From contig NW_027195518.1 in assembly GCF_038502225.1 (NCBI RefSeq), forward strand, positions 1 to 64,000: DNA of 64,000 nt. The letters are read 5' to 3'. This document shows, piece by piece, positions 53,814 to 64,000 of the stretch; position 1 is the first letter of the stretch, and each line of letters opens with the position of its first letter. Origin of the DNA: Cherax quadricarinatus. Taxonomy: Eukaryota; Arthropoda; Malacostraca; Decapoda; Parastacidae. A model generated the notes under the pieces. That model did not search any database, was not told the origin of the DNA, and worked only from the letters and a program-made list of their open reading frames with translations. The translations under genes and the position numbers were made by a program.

Positions 53814-55085
53814 TGTTACAAAAAACGCGATTCTAAAAGCTTAGAGATCTCCAGTGAATACTAGAAAGGACTGCCCTTCTAGCATCCAGCCTGTTACTGG
53901 GTTTTCGTAACAAGTAGTCAGTATCCTTGTCCAATTATCCATTAAAATTCAGTATTGTTCAATAGTGCTTTAGGATTACAACTGGTAGGCTGCTAACTAG
54001 AGAAATTAAAATTTAATAAATTTATTAAGTAGTAAGTTGTCTAGAGGTATATTATCAAATTAAATTAAATCACAGCAATCAAAATAAAATCAATCTCTCG
54101 AGTTCAATATTATTGCGCTGAAAGCACATATCACATTTATAATTCTTAAGTACCATCAGGTACATTAACATTTAATAAGATATTGCAAATATGTACAAGT
54201 AAGTGTGTGTATGCGTGTAAGTGCTCTTAAGTAGTTAGCTATGTCTCAAGACTCGAATAAGACTTAAACAAGTGACTGACAAAGTCCTCAAATAAACTAA
54301 CTTCTTGACCGACTGGCAACCCGAACAGTCTGCTTGAACAACAAAGAATGCTAAGCCCAATAGCAATGCAATATCAAGCGACTGCGACACAGAATCAGGA
54401 ACTGGGAAATAATATAACGACACTAAGTAGGGACCATCTGCAGATCCTCCACAAAAGTTACAAAACTCCCATATTACCGAATCTAAGTTCAGCATAGGAA
54501 AAACTCGACTGTGACAATACACAGAAACCAGTACAAAATTAGGTCAGAAGCTATCGCTCGGGACCTGAGATGTTCAGAGTGTCAATGTGACACACAACCT
54601 CAGTACAACGTCGAAAATCACTAAGTCTATACAATGTTCTGTGAACAAAGTTCTACAGAACTAACAAGAATAATGAGACAGACAATCTGTCCAACCAGCA
54701 AGCGAGTCTAGAGCAGACTGTCAGACAGACAATCTGTCCAACCAGCAAGCGAGTCTACAGCAGACTGACAATTTCACGAGAGGTGAGGACACCCCCCCTC
54801 GATCACGTGATAGCTACGTGGACAACTGCAGCTCAGAAGCCGGCAGTATAACGAGCGACAAGCGATAATTACAGTAGTTTGACAATAAAGACTAACTGAG
54901 CACATATTATGTACATCCTAACAACATAAGTCAAATAAGAATATAACAGTCAAATAATAATATAAAGTCATACATTTATGATTTAGCTATTATAGCAAAT
55001 ATAAGCAATATAAAATTAAATGAAAAAGTAATATACATTACATATATACTTAATAATCATTGTAACCCATTCAGGGGTTGCAACA
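53814..55085 (-). repeat. 5' LTR of Gmr1-like element
   Basis: 1272 bp, a partner of 48579-49847. Small differences include aataaagactaactgag for aatcaagactgag. Confidence 0.92.
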
Positions 55086-55089
55086 TCCT

Positions 55090-55950
55090 CTACATATACA
55101 TATGAATATAACCCCCTATACAAAAAGGTTCTTAAACGATAAAAGAAAAACAAAAACTCACATACAACATTTAACACTGTGGGTGTGGAAAACTATGTTT
55201 ACCTGGATGTAACTCATAAGGCACATACCAGTAAATGGTAACAAAGATAAGTATTATTTATCAAAGTTACATAGAGAAGTAGGAATTTTGGGACACCTAG
55301 GTCACAAAAAAACGTCCCCCTTCGATACCTACAACTGTCATATCCACAAGTTGCTCTAGACCTATATTAATTGTAAATGAAATATGCATCACCAGGAATT
55401 CTGGTAAAATTATTATAAATTTGTGGACTGTATATTAAAATTAATAAATGATTACATATACACATTTATATAACAGAAGGGAAATTTATAATCATAACAC
55501 TCACCAATTTGTCTGGAAATTACTGTGTGTCATATACAGAACTTTCTCTAACCAAATTTATGATGTTAATACTGGCCAGAATTACAAACATAATTTAGAT
55601 AGCTTATCTGAGGTTCCTGCAGCTGTCCTGTACATCGGTTTAATGCTCAAATTATGCAGGACTGCACATCCAATAATTTCGACTCCTATTTGAGAGGTGA
55701 AAGCCCAATACAACCTCTAGAGCGACGAAAATTCTTCCTATTTTCACTAACGTTTTTCTTGGCTCATTCAAAACATGGTGACTCCGGTTCCAACAACGCT
55801 TCTCCCCATCGTTGGTTCCATTTTCATTTACAAATAAATTTTTATTAAATACAGTGTATTACACTAATTTTCATAAAAAAATATGCTGGATTTTTCAGAA
55901 TATACATTATTTTCCACACTGTGGCCGGCCGGAGTTCGTTGCTAAACAAC
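55090..55950 (-). other. Noncoding stretch 3' of the BEL/Pao pol
   Basis: About 860 bp, AT-rich. It should include the 3' UTR and perhaps the 3' LTR of the BEL/Pao element, but no partner LTR exists in the window to confirm this. ORFs of 60-80 codons here show no domain. Confidence 0.45.
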
Positions 55951-57100
55951 TCAAATTACTCCTTCCTTTAGGAGACGATTCCAACCGGTTCTGGCTTGAG
56001 TGGCTGTTCTCCTAGTAGATCTTACTACAATTTCATCTTCCTGCATCACTTGGTGAGCATTATCTTCAATATCACTCATGTCACTTTCCCTAATATTTTC
56101 ATTTACATTTGATTGAATGCCATTTAATTCCATGGGAATCAATTTATTAAATGTGCGTAAACTTTCCTGGCCATGACACAACACTTTGACATTCCAGAAC
56201 ACACCTTGTGCATCTGGGAACAATGTTAATACTTTGCTCAGAGGCCCACAATGTTCGATGTTGTTCAGTATCAATTAACATAATGTCACCTGGTTGAATG
56301 TTCTGTCGATTTACTGCCTCTGTCGCACCATAAAAGTGTTCACGTAGTGTAAGAAGATATTCCTTACGCCACACATTAGACCAATGACCAATTACTTTAT
56401 TTAACATTTTAAATTTATCACACAACACTACCGCATCATCTTCATCGCTTTCTTCCGGATTATCTCTATAGACAGGGGCAGTTTCCAATTTCCTTCCACA
56501 TATTAGGTGAGAAGGTGTTAATATATCTGCATCAGGTGTATCACTCATGTACAAGAGAGGCCTATTATTTATACGATTCTCCACCTCCACTAACACTGCA
56601 CGGAATTCTTCCAAACTAATTCTATTCTGGTGTAGTACTTTGCGGAGAAACCTCTTCACTGTGCCTATCAGTCTTTTGTACAGCCCCCCCTGCCAAGGGG
56701 CTCTAGGAGTAATAAATTTCCAGGTACACCCTCGCTGGGTTAACAGAGATTGAACATCGTTACTATTATTTAATTCTATCAAGTGTTGAGCACCTGCTGC
56801 AAAATTTGTGGCATTATCTGAAATCATCAACCTCGGACAGGATCTCCTGGCTGCAAATTTTCTAAACAGTTGTATAAACGGTTCTGCAGACAAGTCCTGA
56901 GCCACTTCTAAATGAACTGCCCTAGTAGCAGTACAAGTGAACAAACCAACATACACGTTCAGTGGAACACTATCTGAAGTACCTGTTAAAATGATTGGAC
57001 CACTATAGTCTACACCTGTTACATCAAATGGTTTCACTAATTGTGCATGTTCCTTTGGCAATGGTGGAGGACCTGGGTACATATAGGATCTGGCATCCAC
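55951..57100 (-). pseudogene. BEL/Pao integrase
   Basis: BEL/Pao-type integrase: VTGVDYSGPI (first Asp), LMISDNATNFAAGA (second Asp), then APWQGGLYKRLIG, where the catalytic Glu expected between Tyr and Arg is Lys (codon 56677-56675). INNRPLLY, ILTPSHLICGRKL and HWSNVWRKEYLLTLREH follow, the usual BEL features. A frameshift near 56270 moves the C-terminal part (LSKVLTLFPDAQGVFWNVKV) to another frame, ending at 55951. Upstream a stop near 57115 separates it from the zinc-domain region. Dead on two counts. Confidence 0.88.
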
Positions 57101-57345
57101 ACGGCGACATATTACTCAAGATTTAATCACCCTTTTTACACTTTGCCGTCCTTGTGGAATCCAGAAAGTTTCCCTAATACAATTTAAGGTATCTTGTACC
57201 CCACCATGCATTACATTTTTATGGGCATTTAAAAAAAATAAATTTGTTAGATGATGAGTTTTGGGAAGTAAGATAGGGTGTTCAGCATAATCACTCAGTT
57301 CAGCATTTTGTACCTACCTCTGCACCTAATTACATTGTTCTCTAA
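57101..57345 (-). pseudogene. BEL/Pao pol, linker to integrase zinc domain (degraded)
   Basis: Scattered stops. Reading near 57200-57120 resembles CIRETFWIPQGRQSVKR, part of the region that precedes BEL integrase cores. Included as the connection between the flanking pol pieces. Confidence 0.5.
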
Positions 57346-58504
57346 TTACTGCCCAAATTTCTCTATTATGGAGCCTTTCACAATTTTTGTTTCCATCATC
57401 AATTTAATCTCATTTCCATAGATTTCCTCCTGTACCCTCTTTATCCAGTATTCAAGAGGATGTGAAAACTTATATGATATATTCATCTTGTTTAGAAATT
57501 TAAACACCAACTTAGTTACATTGATTAGGTTGAGTAAAGAAGAACACCTATTTATATCAATGGCTAAGGAAGGACAAACTATTGGAGCGGTGGTCACAGT
57601 AATTTCAACAGGAGCAATATACGCCTTTTGTACAGGCCAATTAGCTTTATTTACCAACCAACTCGGTCCTTTAAACCATGATACAGCATTTACAAATTTA
57701 GCATAAGGTAAACCTCGAGACAAGAAATCAGCTGGATTCTCCTCACCAGGTATATGATTAAATGTTAACATATGCTGACCCAAACTATTATACTTCTCTT
57801 GCATCTGAGTAATTTCAGCGACTCTGTTTTGTACGTACACAATTTTACTGTTTCCATTACGAATCCATTGTAAGGATACCTCATTATCAGACCAAATTAC
57901 AGTGTCGCTAATATTTATCTCCTGCAACTTATTTCTTATATAATTAGCTAATTTGATACCTACATAAATGGCTGCTAATTCCTACTGAGGTAATGTACGT
58001 GATTTAATTGGAGACACTTCAGCCTTAGACATAACAAGAGAAATAACACTATTACATTGAAGGTAAGCAACTGCTCCATATGCCAATTTTGAAGCATCAC
58101 AAAATATGTGGAGTACATTTTTCCCATTTGGATTGGCCACCTGGCCTGGGAACTCCAACATTGGAATTTTTTCATAATCACCAATTAATTCATCCCACCT
58201 GTTAATGAATTCCTCAGGTAGAATTTCATCCCAAGCAGATTTAAGCTTCCATGCTTCTTGTATTAATAATTTCCCTCTTGTAGTAAGGGGTGACACTAAA
58301 CCTAGTGAATCAAAACATTTGGAAACTTCAGCAAGTAAGACTCTCTTAGTTAATTTATTGGGCATATTGTAATTATTAGGTTTTAACATTAACAAATCTG
58401 TCTTAGTATCCCAAGTTAATCCCAATACATTACTACATTTTGGCACTTCATCTCCAAGGTAATCTTTACTTATTTTGTCCTTTAATTCGGATGAATGCCA
58501 TACT

Positions 58505-58505
<1 letters not shown>
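57346..58505 (-). pseudogene. BEL/Pao RT end and RNase H, 5' truncated
   Basis: 58512-57982: SNVLGLTWDTKTDLL, CFDSLGLVSPLTTRGKLL (the typical post-RT motif of BEL/Pao) and VLHIFCDASKLAYGAVAYL (start of RNase H). A stop lies near 57982. 57927-57346 continues with TVIWSDNEVSLQWI, HIPGEENPADFLSRG, and the spacer to integrase. The RT catalytic centre, protease and gag are absent: the sequence is cut at about 58505 by the LINE-C fragment. Confidence 0.85.
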
Positions 58506-59394
<889 letters not shown>

Positions 59395-59795
59395 TGTGTA
59401 TGCATATATTTGTACGCTCGTGTGCATGTGTCTGTGAGTGCGCCCTCGTGTGTGTATGTGTGTGCACGCGCGCTCGTGTGGGTGTATGACCCACTTAATA
59501 TTTGTATTTAACTCATTACAACTGTGACCGGGTGTGACGTGTCAGTGGCTCATTACTTTGTAATTTGTTCATGATTGTAACCATGTATAGGAGTGAGACT
59601 GACTCATTACCTTTGTAACTTGCCATGATTGTGACCAGATCTACCTGGAGTTCATTACCTTTGTAACTAGTTCAGCAATCATAACTTTGTGATCCAGTCC
59701 CTGGACCCATTATGTACCTTTGTAATCTTTTGACTACCGCCCACAGGATGGGTATGGGGTGCATAATAAAGATATTAAACTAACAACTAACATTC
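59395..59795 (+). repeat. LINE-C 3' UTR and end, copy 2
   Basis: Several related sub-blocks of ctcattacctttgtaac with gattgtaacc/gattgtgacc, then ggatgggtatggggtgcata and AATAAA. Matches 2561-2880 in reverse. The next 130 bp (59796-59925) holds nothing recognised. Confidence 0.78.
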
Positions 59796-59925
59796 CCTCA
59801 GAGGCGTATTTGCACTTTGCATTATTTTATTAGCCTCTACATAAGTCATTAATGACCCTCGTGTAGTAGATAGTCTTTTTAGTATGATAATAAGATGTTA
59901 TCTTCATTATAGAATAATAAGAAAA

Positions 59926-60907
59926 TATTATGACCTTTGCAGATGACACCCGAATCTGCATGACAGTGTCTTCCATTGCAGACACTGCAAGGCTCCAGGC
60001 GGACATAAACCAAATCTTTCAGTGGGCTGCAGAAAACAATATGAAGTTCAACGATGAGAAATTTCAATTTCTCCGATATGGTAAACACGAGGAAATTAAA
60101 ACTTCATCAGAGTACAAAACAAATTCCAGCCACGAAATAGAGCGAAAAACCAACATCAAGGAAATGGGAGTGATCATGTCGGAGGATCTCACCTTCAAGG
60201 ACCATAACATTGTATCAATCGTAGCTGCTAGAAAAATGACAGGATGGATAATGAGAACCTTCAAAACTAGAGATGCCAAGCCCATGATGACACTCTTCAG
60301 GTCGCTTGTTTTATCTTGGCTGGAATATTGCTGCACACTAACAGCGCCTTTCAAGGCAGGTGAAATTGCCGACCTAGAAAATGTACGGAGAACCTTCACG
60401 GCGTGTATAACTGAGATAAAACACCTCAATTACTGAGAGCGCTTGAGGTTCCTAAACCTGTATTCCCTGGAATGCAAACGGGAGAGATACATGGTTATAT
60501 ACACCTGGAAAATCCTAGAGGGACTAGTACCGAACTTGCACACGAAAATCACTCACTACGAAAGCAAAAGACTTGGCAGACGATGCAACATCCCCCCAAT
60601 GAAAAGCAGGGGTGTCACTAGCACGTTAAGAGACCATACAATAAGTGTCAGGGGCCCGAGACTGTTCAACTGCCTCCCAGCACACATAAGGGGGATTACC
60701 AACAGACCCCTGGCAGTCTTCAAGCTGGCACTGGACAAGCACCTAAAGTCGGTACCTGACCAGCCGGGCTGTGGATTGTACGTTGGTTTGCGTGCAGCCA
60801 CCAGTAACAGCCTGGTTGATCAGGCTCTGATCCACCAGGAGGCCTGGTCACGGACCGGCCGCCGGAGCGTTGACCCCCGGAACTCTCTCCAGGTAAACTC
60901 CAGGTAA
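59926..60907 (+). pseudogene. LINE-D reverse transcriptase, C-terminal half, copy 2
   Basis: Begins inside the RT: TFADDTRICM with FADD at 59936-59947, a NNMKFNDEKFQFLRYG segment, the motif EMGVIMSEDLTFKDHN, then palm/thumb end. TGA at 60434-60436 replaces the Trp codon of copy 1. The frame continues to 60907 with GPRLFNCLPAHIRG and FKLALDKHLKSVPDQPG, ending among ctccaggtaa steps. 5' truncated at about 59926. Apart from the one stop it is open for 325 codons. Confidence 0.83.
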
Positions 60908-61111
60908 CACTACGAAATGCTTGACTGTGGTGGAAACACTATCAGCTGTCAACTTACATGTATTTTTCTCCATCAGTACACCGTTACTATAATAGTAACA
61001 ATTATCGAGATCCTTTGCTTCACTCTCAGTAACTGCTATATCTCTCAGTCTTTCCAGTGACTGATCAACAAACTGATCCTTAATTAAATCATCATGAGTT
61101 AGAAATTTAAC
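60908..61111 (-). repeat. Fragment of a second Gmr1-like pol
   Basis: About 200 bp nearly identical to 51176-51385 (cttgactgtggtggaaacac, gagatcctttgcttcactct), that is the protease-integrase linker. It is cut on the left by LINE-D's 3' end and on the right by the LINE-B tail. Confidence 0.85.
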
Positions 61112-62715
61112 GTCTCTTTTTTTATATTTAAGTTAAAAACTTTACAGCTTAACATAAAATAAAAAGATATAAAATGAGTACAGTAGGATCCTCAATCCTA
61201 CACAACAACACTGACAAAATATAATATTGCTTATATACACTCGCAAATATTTCCATATAACATACTTAAAAAAAAAAAAAGGTGATCCAACCCATAACCT
61301 TATTATAAACCTTAGCAAACATAACTTACAGGTGACGACAGTAACAGGGCCAAATATAAATGAAATTATATAAACATCCATTGAAACTAAACCTTTTAGG
61401 TTTATATAATTAACATAATATGACTGTGACATATGACAAAGGTTCACAACCTTCACATTAGTCAATAAGAGGAATGACCTACATCATAATCTCATTAAAA
61501 CAAGTACATGATCTTCCACAACTAACAACCTATACAAGAAAATTACCTAAAAACATACATACGCCTCACTACAATCCCTCTTTTATCATTGAAAAATAAC
61601 GAAAATCTTAAGCCACCACTTATACTTAATAAATATTAATCAGCGTCTTCCACAGGATGAGCACATTATATAAAGTAAAGAGACAAAACCCCAGTTGTCA
61701 GGGTAATGCGTGAAGGACAACCACAATATACCAAACAAAATAAAAAGGGTGTTTATCCTAACATAAACCGCAATAACACATTTCATAAATAACAACAACT
61801 TAACACCTCAAAACGTGACACACATATCTCAAAACAAAATAACATTAAAAAGAATGGTTAAACTTGAGCCTATTTCACGATAAACTTAACAATAACATAA
61901 CGTACAGATAACACTCAGTACCAGGGTCAAAATATGAAGTATATAAACATCCATTGAAACCAAGCCTTTCAGGTATATGTTTATATAGGTTACATAATAT
62001 TACTGTAACAAAGGTTCAATTCAATAGACAGAATGTTCACTATAAAATATATCCGTTAATCACAACCTTCACATTAGTCATATAAACGAGTGATCTACAT
62101 CACAATTCCGTTAACACAAGTATGTAGTCTTTCCCAACTAACCCGCGAAACAGGAAAATTCTCTAAAACATACATACGTTCCCCATTACAAAACTTGAAT
62201 GAGTCATTACAGGAGGAGCACATTATATAATGCTAAAATAAAGTCAGTACACTCACTAAACTCTAACATAAAACACAAACAACAAAACAAAAATTAATCT
62301 CTAACTGCGATACGAATATCGCACATGAAACATGCCCAATAAAGACTATAAACGTACAATCTACATAGACCCGAAGGTTCCTGCAAGGTCTTACATCTAT
62401 AATCTTAACACCATTCACACTTAATATATTAAGAAGGTCATGACGACCCTGACACATCGAACACAGAATTCCCCATACGTTACTTGATTTCATCACTTTT
62501 GCTTTCTGTGCCCACTTGCATGTTACATATACTTATGCCACACATCTACACCTTCCATACCCACATACACCTCACTCTCACCCCCCCAGGAGGCGACCCC
62601 GCTGTCCATTTGAATTCCCTCTTCTCATATGTAATCCCCAAACCACTCCCTTACTCACTCAGCCCAAGTCGCAGATTCATGAGAAACTCTAACGTTAACA
62701 TTCTATAACCTTTCG
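61112..62715 (-). other. LINE-B copy 2, 3' end and 3' UTR
   Basis: Begins on the plus strand with a T-rich run (tctttttttatattt), the A-tail in element sense. The 3' UTR shares many blocks with copy 1, such as gatgagcacattatataa and aggaggcgaccccgctgtcc. A block with ataaacatccattgaaac recurs at about 61370 and 61945, an internal duplication of the UTR. No SINE-V insertion here. Confidence 0.78.
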
Positions 62716-64000
62716 AAAAATCCTTTGTTCACCTCCTCCCATACAGTTCCCTGTTACGACACATCGTACGATAAACCGTTACCGCTAGTACCCGCCTCCG
62801 CACCTCACAACCCCCCCCCCTCATCACCCACGCTATATATATATAATCCACCATTGTATAATTCAAAGCTCTTGTGACACTCTCGTCGAAAACTCCCACA
62901 TCTAGGCTTAGTGCATGCAGAATCAACACCCCTTGGCCCCCACCCCCTGTACCACCCTACTTAACCAATACCTAACACCCTCCAGTCCTTCACAAAAGTA
63001 TACTGCATGGAACACCCTCTCATTCCCCCCACAGATTTCGCACCTCCCGCCCACAATTACCCTTCTGGTTCTTAGTACCTCCCCCAACGGTAGTATGCCA
63101 TGCAGAAAACGATACGTTACCTCCCTCACCCTAGACTTCAACTTCAGCTTGCTAAACCTATACCAAATACTCTTCCACGCCTACATGGGGAACAATCCCT
63201 CAACTGGTACAACAATCCTTCCTGCAAGCAACCTACACAAAACCCCTATTCGAAATTTCCTGGGTTCTCTAACCAACATCAAAGCCCTCAAAACAGTTTC
63301 ACATTCCCTCAACTCCACACCACCATACAACTTACCCAACCTATCATGTACTTTTTTCAGCTCCCCCCCCTCACTCCTTCGAATAAAACCTCCCATTTAA
63401 GAAACACACATTTAACCCTCCTTCTCAGATCCATCAACCCCAACCCACCCTGGCGCACAGGTAACATTACAACCTCTCTCCTCAGCCAATCGCACCTTGA
63501 ACCCCACAGATTTCGCACCTCCCGCCCACAATTACCCTTCTGGTTCTTAGTACCTCCCCCAACGGTAGTATGCCATGCAGAAAACGATACGTTACCTCCC
63601 TCACCCTAGACTTCAACTTCAGCTTGCTAAACCTATACCAAATACTCTTCCACGCCTACATGGGGAACAATCCCTCAACTGGTACAACAATCCTTCCTGC
63701 AAGCAACCTACACAAAACCCCTATTCGAATTTTCCTGGGTTCTCTAACCAACATCAAAGCCCTCAAAACAGTTTCACATTCCCTCAACTCCACACCACCA
63801 TACAACTTACCCATCCTATCATGTACTTTTTTCAGCTCCCCCCCCACTCACTCCTTCGCATAAAACCTCCCATTTAAGAAACACACATTTAACCCTCCTT
63901 CTCAGATCCATCAACCCCAACCCACCCTGGCACACAGGTAACATTACAACCTCTCTCCTCAGCCAATCGCACCTTGAACCCCACAAAAAGTTAAACACCC
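62716..64000 (-). pseudogene. LINE-B copy 2, ORF2 C-terminal part (runs off the window)
   Basis: In element sense: GGVELRECETVLRALMLVRE, VVPVEGLFPM, a REVTYRFLHGILPLGEVLR stretch, CEICGGNERVFHAVYFC (zf-RVT), LNYTMVDYIYIAWVMRGGG and the end MCRNRELYGRR. Several frameshifts at C-runs. A 475-bp tandem duplication (63031-63505, 63506-63980) repeats the middle of this. The 5' part, and so any SINE junction, lies beyond the window. Confidence 0.82.
63031..63980. repeat. 475-bp tandem duplication inside LINE-B copy 2
   Basis: acagatttcgcacctcccgc starts at 63031 and again at 63506, and the sequences stay about 99% identical to 63980. ccccaca stands at both junctions, which suggests joining through microhomology. 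Confidence 0.92.

Larger units (their letters stand above)
48579..55085 (-). mobile_element. Gmr1-like LTR retrotransposon, internally deleted
   Basis: LTRs 48579-49847 and 53814-55085 (TGTTAC...GCAACA) with about 10 differences. TCCT flanks it on both sides (48575-48578, 55086-55089), a 4-bp target duplication. A tRNA-Pro-like primer site follows the 5' LTR and a G10 polypurine tract precedes the 3' LTR. Gag looks SCAN/Gmr1-type. In pol the integrase zinc domain comes before RNase H, the Gmr1 order. The integrase core and RT are missing, so it cannot move by itself. Confidence 0.9.

Overview
This 64 kb window looks like a repeat-choked intergenic stretch of a large animal genome, most likely a decapod crustacean. 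The basis is the mix of families: RNase H-bearing I-group LINEs, a Tx1/L1-like LINE, Ty3/gypsy, Gmr1-like and BEL/Pao LTR elements, tRNA-derived SINEs, and LINE 3' ends and SINE bodies of a type I associate with crayfish and other decapods. I see no host protein gene, rRNA or functional tRNA. Nearly every open reading frame is a retrotransposon gene, a shadow of one, or an artefact of a tandem repeat whose period is a multiple of three. I named the families LINE-A to LINE-D and SINE-V for use here only.

Layout. 1-3.0 kb: decayed LINE pieces (ORF1, endonuclease and RT fragments on both strands), a SINE-V copy and a LINE-C 3' end holding a (CA)n run. 3.24-10.23 kb: about 166 copies of a 42-bp satellite, then a 27-bp repeat. 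10.5-12.4 kb: SINE and LINE-D relics. 12.38-28.09 kb: a 19-bp minisatellite that appears to have grown inside a LINE-D 3' end. It is split by a 12.9-kb Ty3/gypsy element (12574-25494), whose RNase H region is split in turn by a second Ty3/gypsy element (15189-19535), and by an 889-bp LINE tail (27171-28059). 28.1-29.4 kb: a tRNA-derived SINE with a (TA)n tail and a SINE-V copy. 29.43-36.69 kb: a Tx1/L1-like LINE-B (minus strand) carrying a SINE-V copy at its extreme 5' end inside one shared target-site duplication, plus four further SINE-V insertions in its 3' UTR. 36.87-41.79 kb and about 42.27-48.27 kb: two LINE-A copies in head-to-head orientation. 48.58-55.09 kb: a Gmr1-like LTR element with 1.27-kb LTRs, a tRNA-Pro-like primer-binding site and a pol whose integrase precedes RNase H, with the integrase core and RT deleted in frame. 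55.1-58.5 kb: 3' part of a BEL/Pao element. 58.5-60.9 kb: LINE-C and LINE-D 3' portions. 60.9-61.1 kb: a Gmr1-like fragment. 61.1-64.0 kb: a second LINE-B copy with a 475-bp tandem duplication.

How the parts work together. SINE-V ends in about 75 bp that also end LINE-A, so LINE-A is its probable source of RT. The SINE-V to LINE-B junction looks like template jumping during target-primed reverse transcription. The inner Ty3 element has an 18-nt leader segment next to its 5' LTR that is perfectly complementary to a segment inside the LTR, which suggests self-priming in the manner of Tf1 instead of tRNA priming. By eye the LTR pairs differ at 1 of 339 positions (inner Ty3), 2 of 273 (outer Ty3) and about 10 of 1270 (Gmr1-like), so all three are young and the inner Ty3 is the youngest.
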